Under the pieces are notes generated by a model. The model worked only from the letters and a program-made list of their open reading frames with translations. It made no database searches and had not been told where the DNA came from. From contig USJN01000111.1 of the NCBI GenBank assembly GCA_900554945.1, forward strand, positions 1 through 5,748: a stretch of DNA of 5,748 nucleotides, in the 5' to 3' direction. This stretch comes from an uncultured Coriobacteriaceae bacterium (GTDB lineage Bacteria > Actinomycetota > Coriobacteriia > Coriobacteriales > Eggerthellaceae). This document shows, one piece after another, positions 1 through 5,748 of the stretch. Numbering within the stretch: the stretch's first letter is position 1; every line of letters starts with the position of its first letter. A program made the translations under genes and the position numbers.

Positions 1-1
1 G

Positions 2-1009
2 GCCGAGTGGATTTGCGAGGTCGACCGCGGGCATCTGTACCCCTACAAGGGCAACTACACCACGTACCTCGAGACGAAGGCCGCGCGCTTGGCGTCGCAG
101 AAGCAGCGGGACGAGAGGCTGGCGAAGCGCCTTTCCGAGGAACTCGAGTGGGTGCGCTCGTCCCCGAAGGCGCGCCAGGCGAAAAGCCGCGCACGTCTGG
201 AGCGTTACGACCAGATGGTGGCCGAAGCTGCGCAGTCGAAGAAGGTCGACTTCACCGAGATCCACATTCCCGCAGGTCCGCGCCTTGGTGCGAACGTGCT
301 CGAGGTGGATGGGCTCTGTAAGAGCTTTGGCGATCGCGTGCTCATCGACAACCTGTCGTTCGAGTTGCCGCGCAACGGCATCGTGGGCGTGATCGGCCCG
401 AACGGCGTGGGCAAGTCCACGCTCTTCAAGATGATCGTCGGCAAGGAGCAGCCGACCTCGGGTACGCTCGAGCTGGGCGAGACGGTGAAGCTCTCCTACG
501 TCGACCAGGGGCGCGAGGGCATCGATCCCAAGAAGAACGTGTGGGAGGTGGTCTCCGACGGGCTCGACTACATGATGGTGTGCGAGACCGAGGTGCCGAG
601 CCGCGCGTATGTGGCAAGTTTCGGCTTCAAAGGTTCTGACCAGCAGAAACCAGCAGGCGTTCTCTCGGGTGGCGAGCGCAATCGCCTGAATTTGGCGCTC
701 ACGCTGAAGCAGGGCGGCAACCTGCTGCTGCTCGACGAGCCCACAAACGACCTGGACGTCGAGACGCTTTCCAGCTTGGAGAAGGCGCTGCTCGAGTTCC
801 CCGGATGTGCCGTCGTGACGAGCCACGACCGCATGTTCCTCGACCGCATCGCCACGCATATCCTCGCGTGGGAGGGCACTGACGAGAACCCGGGTAACTG
901 GTTCTGGTTCGAGGGCAACTTCGACAGCTATCAGAAGAACCGCATCGAGCGCTTGGGCGAAGAGGCCTCGAAGCCGCATCGCCTCCACCGCAAGCTGACG
1001 CGGGACTAG
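2..1009 (+). CDS. ettA: Energy-dependent translational throttle protein EttA (ABC-F ATPase), C-terminal part
   Basis: This is the last 335 residues of an ABC-F protein; the reading frame is already open at the left edge, so the start is outside the window. EttA binds the ribosomal E site and gates entry into the elongation cycle in response to the ATP/ADP ratio; E. coli EttA is about 555 residues. Visible here: the charged inter-domain linker that contacts P-site tRNA (about residues 28-80 of the fragment, with ELEWVRSSPKARQAKSRARL), then the complete second ABC domain with Walker A GPNGVGKST (132-140), signature LSGGE (221-225), Walker B LLLLDEP (241-247) and switch histidine in SHD (275). 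The phrases GPRLG, GETVKLSYVDQ and EVPSRAYV match EttA as I remember it rather than Uup or antibiotic-resistance ABC-F proteins. A TTG at 89 lies inside the linker and is not the true start. The next gene follows after 7 bases. Confidence 0.95.
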   Translation, partial: AEWICEVDRGHLYPYKGNYTTYLETKAARLASQKQRDERLAKRLSEELEWVRSSPKARQAKSRARLERYDQMVAEAAQSKKVDFTEIHIPAGPRLGANVLEVDGLCKSFGDRVLIDNLSFELPRNGIVGVIGPNGVGKSTLFKMIVGKEQPTSGTLELGETVKLSYVDQGREGIDPKKNVWEVVSDGLDYMMVCETEVPSRAYVASFGFKGSDQQKPAGVLSGGERNRLNLALTLKQGGNLLLLDEPTNDLDVETLSSLEKALLEFPGCAVVTSHDRMFLDRIATHILAWEGTDENPGNWFWFEGNFDSYQKNRIERLGEEASKPHRLHRKLTRD

Positions 1010-1016
1010 CCGGGCG

Positions 1017-1301
1017 ATGCCGAAGCCGATTGCGGCGCTGCGGGCGTGGTTCGACGGTTCGTGGGACGATGCGTGCCTGCGCTGCGGGATGTGCTGCTAC
1101 GAGCGGGAAGTCGGTGAAGACGGCTCTGTCGGTATCGACTTCTCGGCGCCGTGCGAATTCCTCGACGAGGACTCGCGGCTCTGCCGCGTGTACGATGAGC
1201 GCTTTACGCGATGCGAGCGCTGCCGGCGCTTGACGCCCGCGGCTGCATTGTTCGGGAAGCACCTACCCCCGACCTGCGGGTATGTGCTGATGTTTCGCTA
1301 G
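1017..1301 (+). CDS. YkgJ/YcgN-like cysteine-cluster protein (putative zinc/iron-binding)
   Basis: A 94-residue protein with nine cysteines: CLRCGMCC near the start (C20, C23, C26, C27), then C46, C56, C66, C69 and C87. The order of CxxCxxCC, a middle Cys, C-R-x-Y-x-x-R-F, a Cys-containing segment, L-T, and a final LPPTCGYVLM resembles the YcgN/UPF0260 branch of the YkgJ family, annotated as putative zinc or iron-chelating proteins. Their biochemical role is not established. It is shorter than E. coli YcgN (about 150 residues, from memory), but the full cysteine pattern is present, so it looks compact rather than broken. The ATG lies 7 bases after the ettA stop with no strong Shine-Dalgarno sequence, which suggests coupled translation from the ettA transcript. 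It has no signal peptide or membrane segment, so it is probably cytoplasmic. A hairpin terminator follows 29 bases downstream. Confidence 0.8.
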   Translation: MPKPIAALRAWFDGSWDDACLRCGMCCYEREVGEDGSVGIDFSAPCEFLDEDSRLCRVYDERFTRCERCRRLTPAAALFGKHLPPTCGYVLMFR

Positions 1302-1330
1302 ATAAGGAAGCGGGGATTCCCTGCAATATG

Positions 1331-1365
1331 AAGAGGGGCCGAAGTTGAATGCTTCGGCCCCTCTT
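1331..1365. terminator. Bidirectional hairpin terminator between convergent genes
   Basis: A perfect 14-bp inverted repeat (arms 1331-1344 and 1352-1365, starting AAGAGGGGCC and ending GGCCCCTCTT) encloses a 7-base loop. It sits 29 bases after the YkgJ-like stop and 22 bases from the stop of the UPF0210 gene on the other strand, where a shared terminator is expected. The arm ends supply short A/T runs on both strands, but neither side has a long T tract: CTTGCTGTCTT follows on the plus strand. It may therefore be a moderate terminator or need extra factors. Confidence 0.85.
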
Positions 1366-1387
1366 GCTGTCTTGGAATTGACGATTG

Positions 1388-2752
1388 TTAATTCTTCAAG
1401 CTGTTGATCGGGGCGGGCATGCGGCCTCCGCGGTGGGCGAAGACGGTGCCGGCGTGCCCGTTCACGGGCATGACGGGGGCGTATCCCAGAAGGCCGCCGA
1501 ACTCCAGTCGGTCGCCGACCTTCTTGCCGATGGCAGGGATGACGCGCACGGCGGTGGTCTTGTTGTTGATCATGCCGATGGCGCACTCGTCGGCGATGAT
1601 GCCGAAGATCGTTTCCACCGACGTGTCGCCGGGGATGGCGATCATATCGAGGCCAACGCTGCAGACGCAGGTCATGGCCTCGAGCTTCTCGAGGGAAAGG
1701 GCGCCTGCCTCGGCTGCGCGGATCATGCCGGCGTCTTCCGACACGGGAATGAACGCGCCTGAAAGACCGCCGACGCTCGACGATGCCATGACGCCGCCCT
1801 TCTTCACCGCGTCGTTGAGCATGGCAAGCGCCGCCGTAGTGCCCGGACCGCCGCACTTTCCGACGCCGATGGTTTCCAGAATCTCCGCGACTGAGTCGCC
1901 CTCGGCCGGCGTCGGCGCAAGCGACAAATCGAGAATTCCTTTCGTCACGCCCAGGCGCTTGCTCGCCTCGCGCGCCATGAGCTCGCCTGCGCGCGTGATC
2001 TTGAAGACGGTCGCCTTGATCGCTTCCGAGATGGCGGTCATGTCGGCGTCCTTCGGCATGTTGGCGAGTACCGAACGCACAACGCCCGGTCCCGAAACGC
2101 CCACGTTCACGACGGCATCGGCCTCGCCCGAGCCGTGGAACGCGCCCGCCATGAAGGGGTTGTCTTCCACGGCATTGCAGAAAACGACCAGTTTACCTGC
2201 GCCGATGCACTGGCGATCGGCGGTTGCCTCGGCGGTCTTCTTCACGATGCCCGCCATCTTGAAGGCGGCGTCCATGTTGATGCCCGCGCGCGTCGAGCCT
2301 ACGTTCACGCTTGAGCACACAAAGTCGGTCGCCGCGAGGGCGTCGGGGATGGAGTCCATGAGATTGTTGTCCGCGCGCGACGCGCCCTTGTGCACGAGGG
2401 CGGAGAAGCCGCCGACGAAATCGACGCCGACGACCTTCGCGGCCTTGTCCATGGCCACAGCGATTGGCGACAGGTCGCGGGCGTCGGTTGCCGCGCAGAT
2501 TTCGGCGATGGGCGTCACCGAGATGCGCTTGTTCACGATGGGAATGCCGTATTCGCGCTCGAGTTGTTCGGCGGTGGGAACGAGCTGCTCGGCTGCGGTG
2601 GTCATGCGATCGTAGACCTTGCGCGCCATCGTGTCGATGTCCGAATCGGTGCATCCTCGCAGGTTCAGTCCGAGCGTGATCGTTCGGATGTCGAGGTGCT
2701 CCTTGTTCACCATCGCCAGGGTTTCGGCGATTTCGGCAGGTGTGATTTGCAT
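1388..2752 (-). CDS. UPF0210 / DUF711 family protein (PFL-like family)
   Basis: A 454-residue protein, the usual full length for UPF0210 (about 450). The biochemical role is unknown; the family is annotated as 'PFL family protein' because its fold resembles pyruvate formate-lyase-type barrels, which does not prove glycyl-radical chemistry. Family-like segments in order: the N-terminal [14 protein letters not shown] (21-34), [12 protein letters not shown] (74-85), [14 protein letters not shown] (110-123), [17 protein letters not shown] (146-162), [11 protein letters not shown] (216-225), [20 protein letters not shown] (324-343) and the C-terminal GYAPVMPVN (423-431). The start is supported by a purine-rich GAGAGGGAGA just upstream (plus-strand 2759-2768). 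In many genomes an ACT-domain protein (UPF0237) lies directly upstream of this gene; here the upstream side is a divergent promoter region and no such gene is seen. It converges on the ettA-ykgJ pair and appears to be transcribed alone. No membrane segments are evident. Confidence 0.92.
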   Translation of the reverse strand: MQITPAEIAETLAMVNKEHLDIRTITLGLNLRGCTDSDIDTMARKVYDRMTTAAEQLVPTAEQLEREYGIPIVNKRISVTPIAEICAATDARDLSPIAVAMDKAAKVVGVDFVGGFSALVHKGASRADNNLMDSIPDALAATDFVCSSVNVGSTRAGINMDAAFKMAGIVKKTAEATADRQCIGAGKLVVFCNAVEDNPFMAGAFHGSGEADAVVNVGVSGPGVVRSVLANMPKDADMTAISEAIKATVFKITRAGELMAREASKRLGVTKGILDLSLAPTPAEGDSVAEILETIGVGKCGGPGTTAALAMLNDAVKKGGVMASSSVGGLSGAFIPVSEDAGMIRAAEAGALSLEKLEAMTCVCSVGLDMIAIPGDTSVETIFGIIADECAIGMINNKTTAVRVIPAIGKKVGDRLEFGGLLGYAPVMPVNGHAGTVFAHRGGRMPAPINSLKN

Positions 2753-2835
2753 AGATGCTCTCCCTCTCGCGAATGGGTGTTTTGAATTGCGCGTGGGCTG
2801 TTGATTTCTTCGAACAGGATACCTTTTTTCGGAAG

Positions 2836-2873
2836 TGAAACGGCAGCCGTCACCGTTTTAGCGGGAAAAACGG
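2836..2873. repeat. Two overlapping, mutually exclusive hairpins (AAACGG / CCGTTTT / AAAACGG)
   Basis: Three related segments lie in a row: TGAAACGG (2836-2843), CCGTTTTA (2853-2860) and AAAACGG (2867-2873). The middle one can pair with the left one (8 pairs including one G-U on the plus strand, 9-base loop) or perfectly with the right one (7 pairs, 7-base loop), but not with both. It lies 84-121 bases upstream of the UPF0210 start. It could be a protein-binding site in DNA, or part of a leader RNA if the leftward transcript begins this far upstream. No function is established. Confidence 0.5.
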
Positions 2874-2923
2874 CGCTGATTTGGCGCGGCGGGGGAAGGT
2901 GATTCGGCTGCGCCTTGGTCGGC

Positions 2924-2957
2924 CCCTGTTTTTCCAGCAAAACCTGTGTAAACAGGG
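2924..2957. repeat. 8-bp perfect inverted repeat upstream of the tetR promoter
   Basis: Arms CCCTGTTT (2924-2931) and AAACAGGG (2950-2957) are exact reverse complements with an 18-base spacer. A second CCTGT copy inside the spacer (2943-2947) can also pair with ACAGG (2952-2956) across a 4-base loop. The repeat ends 10 bases before the predicted -35 of the tetR promoter, a typical place for an activator or repressor site. The role is inferred from position only. Confidence 0.45.
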
Positions 2958-2967
2958 CGCGCATCCG

Positions 2968-2996
2968 TTGCCATTCGCGTGTCAGCTCGCTACAAT
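2968..2996 (+). promoter_or_regulatory. Predicted sigma70-type promoter for tetR-activase operon
   Basis: TTGCCA (2968-2973) and TACAAT (2991-2996) are close to the -35 and -10 consensus and are separated by exactly 17 bases. Transcription would begin near 3003, giving a leader of about 50 bases before the tetR ATG. No other pair in this region looks as good. Since tetR and the activase gene are only 15 bases apart, this promoter probably serves both. Confidence 0.65.
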
Positions 2997-3002
2997 CACA
3001 CT

Positions 3003-3040
3003 ATTGAACAATATGTTTATTATTGGTCGGATTGTTGAAT
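3003..3040. promoter_or_regulatory. Operator-like inverted repeat at the predicted tetR transcription start
   Basis: ATTGAACAAT (3003-3012) and ATTGTTGAAT (3031-3040) are inverted copies matching at 9 of 10 positions, with 18 bases between them. Within and next to the left arm, AACA-ATA-TGTT (3007-3017) forms a smaller dyad. The repeat begins at the predicted transcription start and ends just before the tetR ribosome-binding site, so a bound protein would block transcription. TetR-family repressors commonly bind such dyads at their own promoter, so the downstream TetR is the natural candidate; this is inference. Confidence 0.5.
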
Positions 3041-3054
3041 GGGGGTGGAGTTCT

Positions 3055-3681
3055 ATGGCATGTTCGGCAAACGAAGGGGCCATGCCCGAGGATCGTCGCA
3101 TCACGCGCTCGAAACAGGCGCTGCGCCAGGCCTTTATCGAGTTGACGGAGGAAAACGGGCTCGATGGGTTCTCCGCAAGTGACCTGTGCGCTCGCGCGGG
3201 GCTCAACCGCGGCACGCTCTACAACATCTTCGGGGACAAAGACGGGCTGCTTCGTGCCCTCGAGGGCGATATCATGGCCGACCTCGAGGCTCTTCAGGCC
3301 AAGATGCAGACAATCGGCTTGAAAGACGTTATGCGCTACCGCGTGAGCAAGCGCCCGATGCCCTTTTTGGTGGAGCTGTTCGACTGCCTGCGTGAACAGG
3401 GCGACTTCCTGCATGCGGTGATGGGCCCTAAGGGCGACCCGAGCTTCGGCCCCCGCGTGCGCGATGCACTGTGCACCGAAATCATCCAGACCATCCTGCA
3501 CGAGCGCTACCGCAACAATCCCGAGCCGTTCGTGCAGTATTACGTCGCGTTCTACGCGAGCGCGTATCTGGGGGTCATCACGCGTTGGGTCGAAACGGGC
3601 ATGCGCGAGAGTTCCCGGGACATGGCACTTATCGCGATGAAGCTCTTCTTCATCAAACCGGGCGATCCGATCAAGCTGTAA
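3055..3681 (+). CDS. TetR/AcrR-family transcriptional regulator
   Basis: A 208-residue DNA-binding regulator. The N-terminal TetR-type helix-turn-helix covers about residues 15-70, with RRITRSKQALRQAFIEL (14-30) as helix 1 and GFSASDLCARAGLNRGTLYNIFGDKDGLL (38-66) as the typical recognition segment. The C-terminal part is the ligand/dimerisation domain. Its final YYVAFYASAYLGVITRWVETGMRESSRDMA (162-191) resembles the TetR_C_8 type of ending found in DhaS-like regulators. The ATG at 3055 is chosen because GGGGGTGGAG (3041-3050) lies 4 bases upstream and it falls after the predicted promoter. ATG 3082, preceded by GAAGGGG, is a possible alternative that would remove nine residues. The gene is 15 bases upstream of the activase gene, so it probably controls that gene and itself. 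The inducer cannot be told from sequence; a CoA thioester or related metabolite is a guess from context. Confidence 0.9.
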   Translation: MACSANEGAMPEDRRITRSKQALRQAFIELTEENGLDGFSASDLCARAGLNRGTLYNIFGDKDGLLRALEGDIMADLEALQAKMQTIGLKDVMRYRVSKRPMPFLVELFDCLREQGDFLHAVMGPKGDPSFGPRVRDALCTEIIQTILHERYRNNPEPFVQYYVAFYASAYLGVITRWVETGMRESSRDMALIAMKLFFIKPGDPIKL

Positions 3682-3696
3682 ACGAAGGCGATAACG

Positions 3697-5748
3697 ATGG
3701 AAGACGAAAACATGAACAATCAGGAATTGACGGTGGACGAGAAGGCGTCGCTTAGCGCATGTTCGGGCGAGGGTTGCGCGCCCCGCACCACAACGGTTGA
3801 TGCGACTCCGGTTGGGGAACCCGTCGTGAAGGACGCGCTCCATATTGGCATCGATGTCGGCTCGACGACGGTGAAGCTTGCTATTTTGGACGAAAACAAC
3901 CAGGTCAAGTACTCGGTTTACCGCCGTCATCACGCTGACGTGCGCGCAACGATCGTGGAAGTGCTCTCCGAGGCCGCCGAAGGCTTCGGCGATGAGCGCA
4001 TGACGATTGCCATCACTGGCTCGGGTGGCCTGCTTTTGGCCCAGTGGCTCGGCATCGAGTTCGTGCAGGAGGTCATCGCGAGCAAAACCGCGGTCGAGAC
4101 TTTCATCCCCAAAACCGACGTGGCCATCGAGCTCGGCGGCGAGGACGCGAAGATCGTCTACTTCGAAAACGGCATCGAGCAGCGCATGAACGGCACCTGC
4201 GCGGGCGGTACGGGCGCATTCATCGACCAGATGGCGGCACTTTTGAACGCCGATGCGGGCGGCCTGAACGAGCTTGCGCAGAATGCGACCACCATCTATC
4301 CCATCGCCTCGCGCTGCGGCGTGTTCGCGAAGACCGACGTGCAGCCGCTTTTGAACGAGGGCGCGCGCAAGGAGGACATCGCCGCGTCCATCTTCCAGTC
4401 CGTTGTGACGCAGACCATTTCCGGCCTCGCATGCGGCCGACCCATCCGCGGGTACGTGGCGTTTTTGGGCGGTCCGCTGCAATACCTTCCCGAACTGCGC
4501 AAACGCTTCTACGAGACGCTTGAGCTCGACGAGGAGCACCGCATCGTGCCCGACAACGCGCACCTGTTCGTGGCAAGCGGCTGCGCCATCGCGGGCGCGG
4601 CGAGCGAGACCGTGCGCGCCGAGAAGCTCTCCGACGTGCTCGATCGCCTGAAGAATCTGGGCGACATCCAGGGCTCCGAGGTCGTGCGCCTGCCTCCGCT
4701 GTTCGCAAGCGACGCCGAGCTCGATGAGTTCAACGAGCGCCATGCCGCCGAGTGCGTGAAGCGCGAGAGCCTCATGGATTACACGGGCGTTGCCTACCTG
4801 GGCATCGACGCGGGTTCGACCACGTTCAAGGCGACGCTCATCGACGAGGAAGGCAGCCTCCTCTGGTCGCACTACGTGTCGAACAAGGGCGACGTGCTCG
4901 GGTGCGCGAAGGCCGCCATCGCCAAGCTCTACAACGAGATGCCGGTCGATGCCAAGACGGGCGAACCGCTCATCACCATCGGGCATGCCACGGTCACCGG
5001 CTACGGCGAAGCGCTGCTCCTTGAGGCGCTGCGCGTCGACTCGGGCGAGATCGAGACGGTCGCGCACCTGCGCGGCGCTCAACAGATGCTTCCGGGCGTG
5101 GAGTTCATCCTCGACATCGGCGGCCAGGACATGAAGTGCCTGCGCGTGAAGGATGGCGTGATCGACCATATCATGCTGAACGAAGCGTGCTCATCGGGTT
5201 GCGGCAGCTTCATCGAGAGCTTCGCGACAGGTCTGAACCTGGACGTTTCCGAATTCGCCAAGACGGCAATCCATGCGGAAAACCCTGTTGACCTGGGAAG
5301 CCGCTGCACCGTGTTCATGAACTCCCGCGTGAAGCAGGCGCAGAAGGAAGGCGCTACGGTGGGCGACATCGCCGCAGGCCTGGCCATCTCGGTTATCAAG
5401 AATGCGCTGTTCAAGGTTATCAAAATCCGCGACCCGCACGATGTGGGCACGAAGGTCATCGTTCAGGGCGGCACGTTCTTGAACGATGCCGTGCTGCGCG
5501 CGTTCGAGCAGCTCGCGGGCGTGCACGCCGTGCGCCCCGACATCGCGGGCAACATGGGCGCCTACGGTGCCGCGCTCCTCGCGCGCGACCGCTACCGCAA
5601 GCAGGTCACAGCGCTGGAATCTACTCACGACCAGGCGGAGTTCAATCCCGAGCAAGCGAAAGAATCCACCGCGGAGCTAGCTCATGCCCTCAACTCCGAC
5701 CAGGCGGAAGACGCCGGCGAGCGGAGCGAAGGCTGCGAAGCTTCTGAG
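3697..5748 (+). CDS. Acyl-CoA dehydratase activase-type protein with two fused BcrAD/BadFG ATPase domains (3' end outside window)
   Basis: This frame is open for 684 residues to the right edge. It begins at ATG 3697 with GAAGG (3684-3688) 8 bases upstream, 15 bases after tetR. Two ASKHA-type BcrAD/BadFG domains follow each other. Domain 1 (about 48-305) has [10 protein letters not shown] (51-60), ELGGED (145-150), [11 protein letters not shown] (165-175), ASRCGVF (204-210) and [13 protein letters not shown] (256-268). Domain 2 (about 366-632) has [10 protein letters not shown] (369-378), DIGGQD (473-478), [11 protein letters not shown] (495-505), GSRCTVF (534-540) and [16 protein letters not shown] (589-604). 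In HgdC-type activators these motifs bind ATP, and the two Cys hold a bridging [4Fe-4S] cluster that passes a low-potential electron to a 2-hydroxyacyl-CoA dehydratase or related reductase. Residues 1-47 are a non-conserved extension, and 640-684 an acidic, Ala/Glu-rich linker. Related proteins of about 1,400 residues continue into DUF2229 and HgdB-like parts, so this is probably the N-terminal half of such a protein. The natural substrate is unknown. Confidence 0.9.
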   Translation, partial: MEDENMNNQELTVDEKASLSACSGEGCAPRTTTVDATPVGEPVVKDALHIGIDVGSTTVKLAILDENNQVKYSVYRRHHADVRATIVEVLSEAAEGFGDERMTIAITGSGGLLLAQWLGIEFVQEVIASKTAVETFIPKTDVAIELGGEDAKIVYFENGIEQRMNGTCAGGTGAFIDQMAALLNADAGGLNELAQNATTIYPIASRCGVFAKTDVQPLLNEGARKEDIAASIFQSVVTQTISGLACGRPIRGYVAFLGGPLQYLPELRKRFYETLELDEEHRIVPDNAHLFVASGCAIAGAASETVRAEKLSDVLDRLKNLGDIQGSEVVRLPPLFASDAELDEFNERHAAECVKRESLMDYTGVAYLGIDAGSTTFKATLIDEEGSLLWSHYVSNKGDVLGCAKAAIAKLYNEMPVDAKTGEPLITIGHATVTGYGEALLLEALRVDSGEIETVAHLRGAQQMLPGVEFILDIGGQDMKCLRVKDGVIDHIMLNEACSSGCGSFIESFATGLNLDVSEFAKTAIHAENPVDLGSRCTVFMNSRVKQAQKEGATVGDIAAGLAISVIKNALFKVIKIRDPHDVGTKVIVQGGTFLNDAVLRAFEQLAGVHAVRPDIAGNMGAYGAALLARDRYRKQVTALESTHDQAEFNPEQAKESTAELAHALNSDQAEDAGERSEGCEASE

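Larger units (their letters stand above)
2753..3054. other. Divergent intergenic control region (UPF0210 gene / tetR)
   Basis: This 302-bp stretch separates two divergent genes and holds no convincing gene. A TTG-started reading frame from 2881 runs into tetR, but it crosses the best promoter and has no protein-like pattern before 3055. The region contains, left to right: the ribosome-binding site of the UPF0210 gene (2759-2768), a cluster of alternative inverted repeats (2836-2873), another inverted repeat (2924-2957), a right-facing promoter (2968-2996) and an operator-like inverted repeat (3003-3040). For the leftward gene, the best -10 I can find is TATCCT on the minus strand (plus 2816-2821). 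It lacks a good -35, so I do not call that promoter. The stretch around 2998-3040 is distinctly AT-rich against the GC-rich surroundings. Confidence 0.7.

Noticed and set aside
1404..2615. A 403-residue plus-strand open frame opposite the UPF0210 gene
   Set aside because: It is the antisense shadow of a full-length, well-recognised family protein, and its product is a Ser/Thr/Pro/Ala/Met-rich stretch with no domain signature.
2816..2821. TATCCT on the minus strand as the -10 of a UPF0210 promoter
   Set aside because: No acceptable -35 lies 16-18 bases upstream and there is no extended -10 TG, so it is mentioned as a possibility but not annotated.
2881..3054. A 58-residue N-terminal extension of the TetR regulator from TTG 2881
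   Set aside because: It would place the good promoter and operator-like repeat inside the coding region, has no TetR-like sequence, and starts at TTG without a matching need; ATG 3055 has a strong Shine-Dalgarno sequence.
3001..5169. A 722-residue open frame on the minus strand opposite tetR and the activase gene
   Set aside because: The plus strand encodes two recognisable proteins across the same bases. The antisense translation is rich in His, Arg, Ala, Leu and Asp with no family motif, as expected for a shadow frame in GC-rich DNA. It also spans the tetR-activase junction and the tetR start without any sign of its own gene structure.
5629..5708. Direct repeat of 11 bases (GACCAGGCGGA) at 5629 and 5698 near the end of the activase fragment
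   Set aside because: The copies are in frame 23 codons apart and encode DQAE in a low-complexity acidic linker; they are more likely a product of biased composition than a functional or recombination repeat.

Overview
The window is GC-rich with strong G/C preference at third codon positions. It carries an EttA-type ABC-F factor, a UPF0210 (DUF711/PFL-like) protein and a very large 2-hydroxyacyl-CoA dehydratase activase-type protein. Together these suggest an anaerobic high-GC bacterium, most likely a gut actinobacterium of the class Coriobacteriia (Eggerthellaceae or relatives). This placement is inferred from gene content and composition; there is no rRNA or other marker gene in the window.

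Layout. (1) 2-1009 (+): the C-terminal 335 residues of EttA, the ribosome-binding translational throttle; its 5' end lies outside the window. (2) 1017-1301 (+): seven bases later, a small cysteine-rich YkgJ/YcgN-like putative metal-binding protein, probably co-transcribed. (3) 1331-1365: a perfect 14-bp hairpin that can end transcription from both sides, since the next gene is convergent. (4) 1388-2752 (-): a full-length UPF0210/DUF711 protein. (5) 2753-3054: a 302-bp divergent intergenic region with several inverted repeats, a good sigma70-type promoter facing right and an operator-like inverted repeat at its predicted transcription start. (6) 3055-3681 (+): a TetR-family regulator. (7) 3697-5748 (+): 15 bases further on, the first 684 residues of a large activase-type protein that is still open at the right edge.

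The most interesting unit is regions 5 to 7: a probably self-regulated TetR repressor in a two-gene operon with a fused double-activase protein. Both ASKHA ATPase halves keep the two cysteines that, in the known homodimeric activators (HgdC/CompA), hold one [4Fe-4S] cluster between two subunits. The spacing of 39 residues is the same in both halves. One chain could therefore build the whole ATP-driven electron-injection module by itself. The two halves differ at the second phosphate motif, so they may have divided their roles. The dehydratase/reductase portion expected downstream, and with it the substrate, is outside the window. The ettA-ykgJ pair and the UPF0210 gene look like ordinary chromosomal genes with no evident link to this unit. 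I saw no mobile element, tRNA, rRNA or CRISPR array.
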